DNA of 64,000 bases from Tepidisphaera sp. (GCA_016124375.1 WGNV01000003.1:310001-374000), one strand, 5' to 3'. Counted from the first letter of the stretch, positions 7,828-16,447 are shown. Numbers and translations are program-made. Notes: generated by a model not told the origin, from the sequence alone.

Positions 7828-9267
7828 TCAGGCCGCGGGCTCGGCGCTGATGAACTCGACCGACGCGGGCAGCTCGACGGTCATGGTGGTTCCCTGCTTC
7901 CACACGCTCTCGACGCTGATCGCCCCGCCCAGGCGGCGGACCGCGTGCTTGACGATGGCCAGCCCCAGCCCGGTGCCGCGGCGTTGCACGTGGCCGGTGC
8001 GCGAGCCATCGACCTGATAAAACCGTTCAAAGACGCGATGCTGCGCGCCGTACGGGATGCCGATGCCCTGATCGATGACGCGGAACCTCGCCCCGGGGCG
8101 CACCGCCGCCGGCGCTGGCACGTACTCGCCAACCACCCGCACCTCGGTCTGCTCGTACGCGAACTTGATGGCGTTGTCGATGAGATTGCGCAGCACCAGC
8201 AGCAGCAGCTTGGGGTCGGTGTGCAGGCGCTCCAGCCTGGGGTCGATCTCGAACGACAGCATCAGCCCGCGTTCGGCGGCCGTCCCCTCGAACACATCCC
8301 GCAGCGTGCTGGTGATGTCCGACAGGCGGCTGGTGGACAGCTCCACCGGCGCCTCGGGGGATTCGAGCGTCGACAGGTCGAGCAGGTCGCGCACCATGTC
8401 TTCCAGGCGGCTCACGTTGTTGGCGATCATCCGCGTCAGGCGTTCGCGCATGGGGGGTTCGTCCCACGCACCGACTTCCAGCGTCTCGACGGCCCCGCGG
8501 ATGGCGCTCAGCGGCGTGCGCAGCTCGTGGCTGGCGTTGGCGACAAAGTCGGTCTTGAGCTGCACCGCCGTCGCGAGCTCGGTCACATCTCGCATCGTCA
8601 TGATCGCCCCGACCGACCCGGCGCCGGGCGTCGGACAGGCGAACACCTGGTACAGCCTCGCGCCATCGGGCCCCGTGAGGCGCACCTGCCCCTGGCCCAC
8701 GCTGCCCTGGATGGCCGCGGCGTGGAGGGACAGCACCTCGGCCTGCGTGAACAGCTCTTCAAAGTTGCGCCCGACCAGCGGGCCCGGACGCTCCCGGAAG
8801 AACTCGCTGGCCGCCTGGTTCACCACGAGCACGATGCCCGAGGTGTCGGTCGCGAGCACCGGGCTGGGCACCCCGTCGAGCACCGCCCGCAGCGTCGCTT
8901 CGAGTTCCTCAGCGCCGGCCAGGCGCTGCCTGGCGGCTCGTGCCGCACGCGCCAATGCGTCGGCCAGCGATTCATCCGGGGCCGGAGGCGTGCCGGGCTC
9001 GAGTTGCTCGAGCGCCTGGCGAAGCTCCCCACCTCTTGCCCGGCGGCGCGACAGCAGCGTCAACGCCACTCCGCCCGTGAGCATCGCCCCCGCGCCCGCG
9101 GCCAGGACGGGGTTCAGCCCGAGCCCCGGCGCGATGAGCGCGCACAGCACCGGAGCCGCGCCGCACGCGACACACAACACCCCGGGCGTGAAACTGGATG
9201 AGGGCACGATGAGACTCCGCCGAACCGCGACTCCGCCGAACCGACCGCGCACATTGTTGAAGGGCAT
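7828..9267 (-). CDS. phoR: PhoR-like sensor histidine kinase
   Basis: About 480 residues. Two membrane helices lie near the N-terminus (around VLCALIAPGLGL and MLTGGVALTLL). They are followed by a PAS domain (VLDGVPSPVLATDTSG to MTMRDVT), a HisKA dimerisation domain with the phosphoacceptor His about residue 247 (NASHELRTPLSAIRG), and a HATPase_c domain with the N box (LRNLIDNAIKFA), G1 (DQGIGIP) and G2 (GTGLGLAIVKH). This is the PhoR layout of phosphate-responsive kinases. The start is uncertain: ATG 9267 has no ribosome binding site, while GTG 9207 has GGCGGAG upstream and would keep both helices. It follows phoB on the same strand and faces the patatin gene end to end. Confidence 0.88.
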   Translation of the reverse strand: MPFNNVRGRFGGVAVRRSLIVPSSSFTPGVLCVACGAAPVLCALIAPGLGLNPVLAAGAGAMLTGGVALTLLSRRRARGGELRQALEQLEPGTPPAPDESLADALARAARAARQRLAGAEELEATLRAVLDGVPSPVLATDTSGIVLVVNQAASEFFRERPGPLVGRNFEELFTQAEVLSLHAAAIQGSVGQGQVRLTGPDGARLYQVFACPTPGAGSVGAIMTMRDVTELATAVQLKTDFVANASHELRTPLSAIRGAVETLEVGAWDEPPMRERLTRMIANNVSRLEDMVRDLLDLSTLESPEAPVELSTSRLSDITSTLRDVFEGTAAERGLMLSFEIDPRLERLHTDPKLLLLVLRNLIDNAIKFAYEQTEVRVVGEYVPAPAAVRPGARFRVIDQGIGIPYGAQHRVFERFYQVDGSRTGHVQRRGTGLGLAIVKHAVRRLGGAISVESVWKQGTTMTVELPASVEFISAEPAA

Positions 9268-9338
9268 CGGCCCGGGCAACGGACCAGGCTCCCCAAGGGC
9301 CGGGACGCCGCCCGCATCATGAGATACGAAGCGTGAGG

Positions 9339-10067
9339 TCAGACGGTGCCGGCCGGGGTCCCGTCGGGCTCGGTCTCGGGCTCGGGCGTGGCCCGATAGC
9401 CCACGCCCCGGACGGTCTTGATGATGCCGGCGTGCTGGTTGAGCTTCTTGCGGATCGCCGTCACGTGCACGTCGATCGTGCGTTCGGTCACGGTCACGCC
9501 CGGGCCCATGGCGCGGCCCATGAGCGAAGAGCGGCTGAGCACCCGCCCGTTGGCCTGCAGCAGGGCGCTCAGCAGGCGGAACTCGGTCAGCGTCAGCTTC
9601 ATGGGCTCGCCGTCGACCATCGCCTCGTGAGTTTCGAGGTTGAGCTGGACCCCGGCCATGGTGAGCAGGCGAGGTTCGCCGCTGCCCCGGCTGGTGCGGC
9701 GGAGCACCGCCTCGATTCGCGCCAACAGAACCTTCACCGAGAAGGGCTTGGGCACATAGTCGTCCGCACCCACCGCCAGCCCGACGACCTGGTCCACCTC
9801 GCTGCTCTTGGCAGTGAGCATGATGATCGGGACATGACTGGTGGCCGGATTGGCCCGGATCCGCCCCGCGACCTCGGTGCCCGACAGCTCCGGCAGCATG
9901 ATGTCGAGCAAAATCAGATCCGGCGTGCGGACCGAGACCGCCTCCAAGCCCTGACGGCCGGTGGACGCGACCGTCACCGAGTAGCCCGCTCGGTTGAGGT
10001 TGTACACCAGCAGCTCGGCCAAGTCCCGCTCGTCTTCCACGACCAGGATATTGCGACGGTCGTTCAT
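9339..10067 (-). CDS. phoB: PhoB-like winged-helix response regulator
   Basis: A 242-residue OmpR/PhoB-family regulator. The receiver domain has the acidic pair E11/D12, phosphoacceptor D55 (LILLDIMLP), T85 and K107 (VPKPFS). The C-terminal winged helix (about 140-232) has the recognition-helix region TERTIDVHVTAIRKKL and the end RGVGYR. The receiver is closest in pattern to PhoB (the stretch DQVVGLAVGADDY is typical). The ATG at 10067 is chosen because it gives the usual start MNDRRNILVVEDE; the frame continues upstream without protein character. The kinase gene follows 71 bases later, and the porin-like gene on the other strand is a likely target. Confidence 0.92.
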   Translation of the reverse strand: MNDRRNILVVEDERDLAELLVYNLNRAGYSVTVASTGRQGLEAVSVRTPDLILLDIMLPELSGTEVAGRIRANPATSHVPIIMLTAKSSEVDQVVGLAVGADDYVPKPFSVKVLLARIEAVLRRTSRGSGEPRLLTMAGVQLNLETHEAMVDGEPMKLTLTEFRLLSALLQANGRVLSRSSLMGRAMGPGVTVTERTIDVHVTAIRKKLNQHAGIIKTVRGVGYRATPEPETEPDGTPAGTV

Positions 10068-11056
10068 GCGAGTGCTCGCTAAAGGCTTGGAAATTGGAGG
10101 ATTAGGCGTGATTGCACGCCGCCCCAGGGCACGGAGCGAGAGCGTAGTGACGGGCCATGGCATGTTCCAGACCCCAAGCGCGAAGATTGAGTTCAGGCAG
10201 GCTTTGCGCGTTCCCCTAGATGGGGAGCGGGAAATCTATTGAACGAACCCCGCGCGAACCGACCCTTGTTGACTTGGAAGTTGGTGCGGGCTAGCAAATT
10301 ATCGTCGGTGCGGAGAATTTCGCGTGAGGGGTGCATCGGCGGCGTCGCTGGCGGCGATTGACAGGCACTGGACGGCAACCCCCCGTCCTTGCGAAGATTG
10401 GACTAAGCCCGCTTGGCGGGGTACCCTCTTGACCCCTTTCCCGGAAGGTCCGAGAGCGTGAGCGAGGGACGGCACGGGAGAGGGCCGGCGGCATCTGAGG
10501 CCGCACGCAGTGGCCGGGTGCAGAGTTCGCGGAATCGCGGTAGAGTCAGGCCGGGGTGTTGAGAGTCGCAGCGTCGGGGCAGACTTCGTCGGGGTCAGTT
10601 GATTCGGTCATCAGCGGGGCGGTCTGAAGGATCGCGGCTGGTTTTTCGGAAGATTGAGTCGGTGATCAGACAAGCTGTTCTCGACGCCCGGCGCAGCGCC
10701 GGACGGCGTGCCCGGGCCGAAGAGCGGCTTGGCGGGCAATCGAGAATCTCTCTTCCCGCGGGTGCCGCCTTTCTTGGGGCGGCTTCGTGAGGGGGGGAGG
10801 CCGGAGCAGGGCTTGACCTTCCGGGGACCGTGTCCCCGGGGAGAGCGTGTTCCGGGAGAGGGTGGGGCCCGGTGGAACCGGGGCGAGCAGTTCAGTTCGT
10901 GACGGTTTGCAGTTGAACTTGCAGTTGAGTGTCGTGGGAGGCTGCCGGAAGGAACGGAGGCGGGCACGGGGCCCGAATCGCCGAACCGGCTATACCTCTG
11001 GAAGATGACTCGGTCGGAAGTGTGTGTTGGTTCCTCGTTAATAGGAGTTGAATCAG
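10068..11056. other. Long non-coding region between phoB and the porin gene
   Basis: 989 bases without a convincing gene; the open frames here have no family match, no start context and unsuited codon use. Contents: a possible plus-strand promoter TTGACT-17-TAGCAA (10269-10297); a GC-rich inverted repeat around 10685-10715 (cccggcgcagcgccgg); a direct repeat ttgcagttga at 10907 and 10919 with a partial copy at 10887; a -10-like TATACC at 10991; and a ribosome binding site aggag at 11043. Confidence 0.6.
10907..10928 (+). promoter_or_regulatory. Direct repeat upstream of the porin gene, possible activator site
   Basis: ttgcagttga occurs at 10907-10916 and again at 10919-10928, a 12-base period, about 63-84 bases upstream of a TATACC box. 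A third partial copy gcagttca is at 10887. PhoB-type regulators bind direct repeats about one helical turn apart, and a phoB gene lies next door, but the sequence is not the enterobacterial Pho box. Confidence 0.3.
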
Positions 11057-12361
11057 ATGAATCAGTCCAAAGCGCTTTTCTTCGTGGCCGGCGCCGCTCT
11101 GAGCATGGGTTCTGCCCTTGCCCAGAACGCAAACCTTGACCTGAACCGCGCGTACAAGGCGGAGCTCGAGGCCGACGCGAAGACCCGCACCAGCCTGCTG
11201 GCCGCGGGCGGCGCCGGGTACAACAACGGTGCCTTCCAGATCTCCGACGGCAGCAACAACACGCTGAACATCGGCGGCTCCTTCACCACCCGCTACAACG
11301 TCTCGATCCGTGACGAGGGCTCGGTGGGCAAGGTGGACGACGTGACCCTCGGCTTCAACATCCCCTACGCCCGTCTGCGTACCTGGGGCACGGTGTGGTC
11401 GAAGGACTTCGAGTACATGCTGCAGGGCACCTGGTCTGACACTAGCAGCCTGGGCGACAGCGGCTCGGGTGGCTTCCAGTTGGAAGAGGCCTGGGGCCGT
11501 TACCACCTGGACAGCAACTGGTCGGCCCGCTTCGGCCAGTTCAAGCCGGCCCTTCTCCGCGAAGTGCTGGTTGAGAACGAGTACCAGCTCGCCGCTGACC
11601 GCTCGGTCGCCTCGGGCATCTTCGGCCAGGGCTACAGCCAGGGCTTCGAAGTGCAGTACGCGACCGATCAGTTCAAGTTCACCGTCGGCACCAACGACGG
11701 CGCCAACGCCGCCAACACCGACTTCAACAGCTCGGCCGAATCCGACTACGCCTTCACCGGCCGCGTCGACTGGCTGGCCATGGGCACCGACTGGAGCCGC
11801 TTCAACGACTTCACCTCGTTCCAGAACGCTGCTGACGATGAGCTGCTCATCGGCGCCGCGGCTCACTGGCAGGGCGGTGGCGACACCGGCTCGACCACGG
11901 GCGGCACGGCCGATGCGAACATCCTGATCTACACGGTCGATGCCTCGTACGAGAGCAGCGGCTGGAACCTGTTCGGCGCGTTCTACGGCGCGTACATCGA
12001 CAACAAGGCCGCGGGCACCAACTTCAACAACTTCGGCGCGGTGGTTCAGGGCGGCCTGTTCCTCACCCAGCAGATCGAGCTGTTCGCCCGCTGGGACGGC
12101 ATCTTCCTCGACAGCGACCTGGTCCCCTCGGGTACCGAGAACAACATCAACTTCGGCACCTTCGGCGTGAACTACTACCTCTCCCCCGAGAGCCACGCGG
12201 TCAAGTTCACCGCTCAGGCCGGCATCGCCTTCGAAGAGACCTCGGCCATCTTCGGCAGCAGCGCCGTGGTGCCGGTGTCCGACTCCACCCGCTACGGCTA
12301 CCTGGGTGAGACCAAGGCCGACGAGGTCGCTGTGACCCTCCAGGCTCAGGTCGTCTTCTAA
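11057..12361 (+). CDS. Phosphate-selective porin-like outer membrane protein
   Basis: 434 residues with a signal peptide (1-21, cut after ALA in GSALAQ), a short N-terminal helix (LNRAYKAELEADAKTRT) and then alternating beta-strands ending in Phe (LQAQVVF), the signal for outer membrane barrel assembly. The pattern WSKDFEYMLQGTWSDT, the stretch QLEEAWGRYHLDSNWSARFGQF and FARWDGI match OprO/OprP-family porins. Its position next to phoBR supports a role in anion uptake, though related barrels in planctomycetes are general porins. The ATG at 11057 has a strong ribosome binding site (aggag, nine bases away); a TTG nine bases upstream is less likely. A terminator follows, so it is probably transcribed alone. 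Frequent TTC/AAC/GGC codons suggest high expression. Confidence 0.82.
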   Translation: MNQSKALFFVAGAALSMGSALAQNANLDLNRAYKAELEADAKTRTSLLAAGGAGYNNGAFQISDGSNNTLNIGGSFTTRYNVSIRDEGSVGKVDDVTLGFNIPYARLRTWGTVWSKDFEYMLQGTWSDTSSLGDSGSGGFQLEEAWGRYHLDSNWSARFGQFKPALLREVLVENEYQLAADRSVASGIFGQGYSQGFEVQYATDQFKFTVGTNDGANAANTDFNSSAESDYAFTGRVDWLAMGTDWSRFNDFTSFQNAADDELLIGAAAHWQGGGDTGSTTGGTADANILIYTVDASYESSGWNLFGAFYGAYIDNKAAGTNFNNFGAVVQGGLFLTQQIELFARWDGIFLDSDLVPSGTENNINFGTFGVNYYLSPESHAVKFTAQAGIAFEETSAIFGSSAVVPVSDSTRYGYLGETKADEVAVTLQAQVVF

Positions 12362-12387
12362 ACCTACCGAACTCCGACTGTTTTCCG

Positions 12388-12423
12388 ACCGGCCCGCTCG
12401 CAGGAGCGGGCCGGTTCTTTTGT
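12388..12423 (+). terminator. Rho-independent terminator after the porin gene
   Basis: Perfect 12-base stem accggcccgctc / gagcgggccggt around a four-base loop, followed by ttcttttgt. Confidence 0.85.
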
Positions 12424-12463
12424 GTCAGCGAGCACTTCCGCTGGAAAGCGGGCGGCTGCCGCC

Positions 12464-12469
12464 TACACT
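12464..12469 (+). promoter_or_regulatory. -10 box TACACT upstream of the 12553 gene
   Basis: TACACT about 84 bases before the ATG at 12553, just downstream of the porin terminator; the gene would have a leader of roughly 77 bases. Confidence 0.4.
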
Positions 12470-12552
12470 TCCCGCCCGGCACTTTGCGTGCAAGGCCGGA
12501 CCCGATTCCGGATATCGCGGGGTTCGCGACAGTGGTTTCTCAGAGGTTCGCC

Positions 12553-12885
12553 ATGGCCAACACCATCGATGTCAGCTCGTTCAAGCCCGGCTCAGATCTG
12601 CTGTGCACGGTCACCAAGGTTCCGGCCGCCGAGGGCACCACGGACACCATCGCCCGCCTGATGCGGATGGACCCGGAGAACAAGAAGGCCCTTCGCCGTG
12701 CCCAGCGGATGCGTCGCCAGCGGATGCTGGTGTACAACCGCGGTAATCGCGACTGGTACAGCCGCGAGAAGCCGGCGCGGGTCGTCCGCGTCGAGGTCGG
12801 GGCGACGTTTACGCTGCCCTACACCCTCGAGCTGGCCAACGAGCTGCGGGCCGTGGGCGAGTGCCTGAAGATTCAGGCGAAGTAA
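12553..12885 (+). CDS. Small basic protein of unknown function
   Basis: 110 residues, not assigned to a family. The N-terminal third is neutral (MANTIDVSSFKPG). The middle is very basic (residues 42-72, with KKALRRAQRMRRQRM and NRDWYSREKPAR), and the C-terminal third is predicted beta then helix (VEVGATFTLPYTLELANEL). No signal peptide or membrane segment. The basic helix suggests contact with nucleic acid or ribosomes, but this is only a guess. The gene stands alone between two strong terminators, which argues for its own regulated transcript. ATG 12553 is chosen over an in-frame ATG at 12484, which lies in the presumed leader. Confidence 0.7.
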   Translation: MANTIDVSSFKPGSDLLCTVTKVPAAEGTTDTIARLMRMDPENKKALRRAQRMRRQRMLVYNRGNRDWYSREKPARVVRVEVGATFTLPYTLELANELRAVGECLKIQAK

Positions 12886-12914
12886 ACCTTCGGACAGGCA
12901 GTCAAAAACGAAAA

Positions 12915-12950
12915 CGCGATCCGGGGCGGCCCGGATCGCGGTGTTTTTGG
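12915..12950 (+). terminator. Strong, probably bidirectional terminator
   Basis: Stem cgcgatccggg / cccggatcgcg with a GCGG loop, followed by gtgtttttgg on the plus strand; on the minus strand the stem is followed by ttttcgttttt. It separates the convergent genes ending at 12885 and 12976. Confidence 0.85.
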
Positions 12951-12975
12951 AATCGATCAGGCGAGTGCGGCCTGA

Positions 12976-13560
12976 TCAGAAGAGCTTCACGCCCTTGAGC
13001 GCTTCGCCCAGCGTCGAGCCCAACGTCTTGTCGGCGCTGATCCGGGCGATCTGGTCGTTGACCTTCTTGGTCAGCGAATCCAGCTGGTCTTTGAAGGTGC
13101 TCTTGATGGAGGCCTGGATGTCGGGGGAGAGCTTCTCGAGGGCCGCGTAGGCGCTGGAGAGGGCGCCGGTGTCGGTCTTGACCTCGCCCAGCTTGGTGGT
13201 CGCGTCGAGCGGGCTCTTGATCTTCTCGAGCAGGTTGCCGAGGTTGCCGAGCGAGCTCATGTAGTCGTTCGCGGTCTTTTTGACGTCGTCGCTCAGGGAG
13301 GCGGCCGCGGTCTTGGCGGCGTCCGTCGCCTTGCTCATGGCGTCCTTGGCTGCGTCCTTCGTCGCGTCGACCGCCTGCTTGCCCGCGTCCTTGGCGGGAT
13401 CGACCATTTTCCCAGCGTCGGTCTTGGTGGCGTCGGTCTTGGTGGTTGCGGGGGCGGGGGCGGGGGCCTCCGGTTTTTTCTCCTCGCAGCCGATCGCTGC
13501 CACCAGCGCCAATCCGACCCCCAGCGTCAATGCGATACCCTTGTGGAAGTGAGAGTTCAT
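12976..13560 (-). CDS. Hypothetical alanine/lysine-rich lipoprotein
   Basis: 194 residues. Lipoprotein signal peptide with the lipobox VAAIGC (Cys about 26), then a Pro/Ala/Lys linker, then helical repeats of the type DATKDAAKDAMSKATDAAKTA (about 50-95), like LEA-type or apolipoprotein-like heptads. The C-terminal part is a longer helical domain (about 100-194). It is probably an elongated periplasmic protein tethered to a membrane. No enzymatic motif. The start at 13560 has aaggaaa upstream. The convergent neighbour shares its terminator, and the divergent neighbour at 13682 is also a helical lipoprotein, so the two may be related in function. Confidence 0.75.
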   Translation of the reverse strand: MNSHFHKGIALTLGVGLALVAAIGCEEKKPEAPAPAPATTKTDATKTDAGKMVDPAKDAGKQAVDATKDAAKDAMSKATDAAKTAAASLSDDVKKTANDYMSSLGNLGNLLEKIKSPLDATTKLGEVKTDTGALSSAYAALEKLSPDIQASIKSTFKDQLDSLTKKVNDQIARISADKTLGSTLGEALKGVKLF

Positions 13561-13681
13561 GCTTCGTTTCCTTGTACCCGTCGTCAGGGATCGGCACACG
13601 CCGCCCCCGCCGCACGGGCTGACCCCGGGCTTCCTGATGCGAAGACCCGATAACCGCGGCGATTGCCGTAAGCGAGAGTGT

Positions 13682-14350
13682 ATGCGTTGGTACGCAGGGC
13701 TGATTCTTTGGGGTTCGCTGGGGGTGGGTTTCGTTGTTGCGGCGGGCTGTTCGTCGGCCGCGATCGCGATCAAGGAGAAGCTGGGCTACGCAAAGCGTGA
13801 GCAACTGGTGTCGGCGGTCACCGATGCCCGCGATGCCCAGCAGGAGGCCAAGCAGCAGTTCGCCAGCGCCCTGGACCAGTTCATCGCGGTCACGGGCGTA
13901 AAGGGGGGCGAGCTGGAGGCGAAGTATCGCGAGCTGAACAACGCGTACGAGAAATGCAAGAGCCGTGCGGCCGACGTTCGCAGCGAGATCTCGAGCGTCG
14001 ACAATGTCGCGCAGGCGTTGTTCAAGGAATGGCGGGGCGAGCTTTCGCAGTATCAGAGCGCCTCGCTGCGGGCAGCGAGCGAGAAGCAGCTCAACGACAC
14101 CCAGGCCCTGTACGACCGCCTGCTGAGCAGCATGAAGCAGGCGGAGGGCAAGATGGACCCGGTGCTGGCGGCGTACCACGACCAGGTGCTGTTCCTGAAG
14201 CACGCCCTGAACGCCCAGGCGATCGCCGGGCTGCAGGGGAATGTGGCCCAGATCCAGAGCGACGTGGCCAAGCTGGTTCAGGAGATGGAGGCGTCGATCG
14301 CCGAGAGCAACCGGTTTATCGAGCAGATGCAGGACAAGGGCTCGACGTGA
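13682..14350 (+). CDS. DUF2959-like coiled-coil lipoprotein
   Basis: 222 residues. Lipobox VAAGCSS with Cys about 22, followed by a nearly all-helical protein. The opening AIKEKLGYAKREQLVSAVTDARDAQQEAKQQF and the later block FKEWRGELSQY and LRAASEKQL match the DUF2959 family, periplasmic lipoproteins of unknown role with long coiled coils. The ATG at 13682 is chosen because it starts the signal peptide; earlier in-frame starts would add a Pro/Arg-rich stretch that is not signal-like. It is divergent from another helical lipoprotein gene 121 bases away. Confidence 0.8.
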   Translation: MRWYAGLILWGSLGVGFVVAAGCSSAAIAIKEKLGYAKREQLVSAVTDARDAQQEAKQQFASALDQFIAVTGVKGGELEAKYRELNNAYEKCKSRAADVRSEISSVDNVAQALFKEWRGELSQYQSASLRAASEKQLNDTQALYDRLLSSMKQAEGKMDPVLAAYHDQVLFLKHALNAQAIAGLQGNVAQIQSDVAKLVQEMEASIAESNRFIEQMQDKGST

Positions 14351-14459
14351 GGCGGCGGGCGGGAGCCGGGGAGAGATGATCGGCGGGGGCGAGTTCGATA
14401 GACTTTGAGCGGCGAAGAGGGGATTCGAGGGCGGCGCCGCCGCGAGAAGGGGTGATGTC

Positions 14460-14816
14460 ATGGCTGAGCAGAGCAAATCGGGTGGGTCGTTTTCAACCAG
14501 GTTCCTGCCCGGGCTGGCGGTGGGTGTTGTGATCGGGGGTCTGGCCGGCGCGTTCATTTCGCCGATCCTGACCGAGGGTGGAGCGACGACGCAGGCGCCG
14601 GGGTCGGCGGGAGCCAAGCCGGGCGGCCCGAGTGCCGCACCTCGCGATCAGCGCCCGGGCGACGCCAAGCCCGCGCCGACGGACGCCAAGCCAGAAGACA
14701 AGAAGGCCGGGGCGGCGGACGCGACCAAGCCCTCGGAGACTAAACCCGCCGACACCACGCCGGCGGACGCCGCCAAGCCGGCTGAGACGAAGCCCGCCGA
14801 ACCCGCCCCGAAGTAA
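14460..14816 (+). CDS. Small membrane-anchored protein with low-complexity tail
   Basis: 118 residues. Residues 14-37 (RFLPGLAVGVVIGGLAGAF) form one membrane helix with a short positively charged N-terminus; the remaining 75 residues are a Lys/Pro/Ala/Asp/Thr-rich repeat of the type AKPADTTPAD/KPAETKPAE with no fold. It is likely an inner-membrane anchor with an extended periplasmic tail, perhaps contacting peptidoglycan. A ribosome binding site (aaggggtg) precedes the ATG. The tail's regular codon pattern and the stop shortly before the next -10 box support a real gene. Confidence 0.6.
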   Translation: MAEQSKSGGSFSTRFLPGLAVGVVIGGLAGAFISPILTEGGATTQAPGSAGAKPGGPSAAPRDQRPGDAKPAPTDAKPEDKKAGAADATKPSETKPADTTPADAAKPAETKPAEPAPK

Positions 14817-14841
14817 GCGTTCATCTGGGGCCCGCCTGATC

Positions 14842-14847
14842 TACCAT
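14842..14847 (+). promoter_or_regulatory. -10 box TACCAT of a probable leaderless promoter
   Basis: TACCAT lies eight bases before the ATG at 14856 with no ribosome binding site in between. Confidence 0.45.
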
Positions 14848-14855
14848 CGCGAACC

Positions 14856-15806
14856 ATGGACGACGCCCGACTCGCGCGGCTTGTGCGGCAGCACGCCCAG
14901 ACATCACGCCTGATGGGCGTCGATTTCGTCCCCGCGTTTCGGCGGGATGCGGACATCGCCCCGGATGCCATCGGGGGTGAGGCGAAGGTGTTGACGCCGG
15001 AACCCGAGCGGGCACGCGCGACGCCTCCGACTCCGGCCCCGGCGAAAGGTGCGGGCAGGGCGAAGATTGAGGCGGAGGCCAGGAGCCAGGTGGCGCCCTC
15101 AGCCGCGATCGATGCGCCGACGCAGGTGGTGGAGGTGAAGATCGATTCCGGGGCGGCTGCGACGGCGCCGGGGCGCACGGCGGCTGGTTCGCGCGACGCC
15201 TCGAAGGTGCAAGCCGCGTTGGACGCGCTGAGGGCGCGGTACGAGCACGAGGCGCCGCACAAGCAGTTTGTGACGGCGCACACGCGGATCGTGTTTGGCG
15301 AAGGAGACCCTTGCGCGAGGCTCGTGTTTGTGGGCGAGGCACCGGGAGAGGAAGAGGACCGCACGGGGCGGCCGTTCGTCGGGCGCAGCGGCGAGCTCTT
15401 GACAAAGATGATCATCGCGATGGGTCTCTCGCGCGAGCAGGTGTACATCTGCAACGTGATGAAGACGCGCCCGCCCGACAACGCCACCCCCACTGCGACC
15501 GAGATCGCGATCTGCGAGCCATATCTGCGGGAGCAGTTGGCGATCATCGCGCCCGAGGCGATCGTGACGCTGGGTTTGCCGGCGGCCCGGGCGCTGCTGC
15601 ACACGCAGGAGAGCATGACCAAGATGCGCGGGCGCTGGCGGACGTATGAGCTGGCCCCCGGGCACGTGGTGCCGCTGATGCCGACGTTTCATCCGGCGTA
15701 CGTGCTGCGGAACTACACCGACGAGACGCGCGGGCAGGTGTGGTCGGACCTTTGCCAGGTGCTGGACAAGCTGGGCCTGCCCAAACCGGCCAAAGCCAAG
15801 GGTTGA
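14856..15806 (+). CDS. Family 4-type uracil-DNA glycosylase lacking cluster cysteines
   Basis: 316 residues. The C-terminal 200 residues are a uracil-DNA glycosylase domain of the thermostable family 4 type: motif A GEAPGEEE (160-167), the uracil-stacking TGRPFVGRSG, the NVMKTRPPDN strand, and motif B HPAYVLR (H279). These enzymes excise uracil from DNA. In known family 4 enzymes four Cys hold a 4Fe-4S cluster; here the N-terminal pair and the Cys of VKCRPP are replaced (YEHEAPHKQF, MKTRPP) and only the Cys of ICEPYL remains. An extra 100-residue Ala/Pro-rich N-terminal region precedes the domain. It could be a cluster-free branch of the family; the catalytic motifs look intact. Confidence 0.88.
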   Translation: MDDARLARLVRQHAQTSRLMGVDFVPAFRRDADIAPDAIGGEAKVLTPEPERARATPPTPAPAKGAGRAKIEAEARSQVAPSAAIDAPTQVVEVKIDSGAAATAPGRTAAGSRDASKVQAALDALRARYEHEAPHKQFVTAHTRIVFGEGDPCARLVFVGEAPGEEEDRTGRPFVGRSGELLTKMIIAMGLSREQVYICNVMKTRPPDNATPTATEIAICEPYLREQLAIIAPEAIVTLGLPAARALLHTQESMTKMRGRWRTYELAPGHVVPLMPTFHPAYVLRNYTDETRGQVWSDLCQVLDKLGLPKPAKAKG

Positions 15807-16227
15807 GCAGCTTTCGGGCGGGAGAAAGCCCAGGAAATAACCCGGGGGTCATGGGGAAACTGGGCGGGAGGCAGGCGCGAGGCCTGCGAATGGCCGCTCT
15901 AAATATCTGCAAACAAGGCATTTATTGATCGATCGCGGGAGGCCAGCCCGGGCCCGACCGGCTCAGAAAAGTGGTCATCTCAAAAAAAGTTGAAACAGCG
16001 GGGAACCTTTCCGGCCGCCGCTTCGAAATGATTAGTGCGTCGCCGATGACATCCGGAATCGAGCGAGGGAAACCGAAAATCCCTGCGATAACCCGGGCAT
16101 CACGACACTCTGGTCCTCTGCGGCAATAGCCCAGATGTCCAGACACGCGGGACTCAACCTCACCGAGCGAGGGTCCCAAAGCCCCGCGGCTCCGCGCGAA
16201 AGTGCGGATTCAGTAGACCCCCACGAG

Positions 16228-16269
16228 ACCCGGCGCTCGGCGTTTCAGTTCTGAGTGCCGGGTTTTTTT
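16228..16269 (+). terminator. Rho-independent terminator (first of a tandem pair)
   Basis: Stem acccggcgctc / gagtgccgggt (one G-T pair) with a 14-base loop and seven T. Confidence 0.85.
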
Positions 16270-16375
16270 CTGACTTGCTCGGCCCTGGGTGCATATGCAG
16301 CCCAAGGCCAAGGCGAAACAGCCGCCCAGCTCCGGCGCGGGCAGCCAACGTTTCACATACTTTCTCACGCCGATA

Positions 16376-16413
16376 CCCGGTCCCGCACGCACGGGCCGGG
16401 TGTCGTTTTTTTT
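16376..16413 (+). terminator. Rho-independent terminator (second of a tandem pair)
   Basis: Stem cccggtcccg / cgggccggg, followed after four bases by eight T. It ends a transcript of at most about 145 bases if that starts after the first terminator. Confidence 0.8.
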
Positions 16414-16447
16414 GGAAGGTATTTCGGGGCCGCGAAGTTCTGACCTG

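Larger units (their letters stand above)
15807..16447. other. Intergenic region with two plus-strand terminators
   Basis: 641 bases without a recognisable gene. Two rho-independent terminators lie at 16228-16269 and 16376-16413, both plus strand, although the nearest plus-strand gene ends at 15806. The 105 bases between them and the 420 bases before the first are candidates for untranslated RNA. A TTGAAA (about 15990) could be a -35 element, but no clear -10 follows. Confidence 0.55.
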
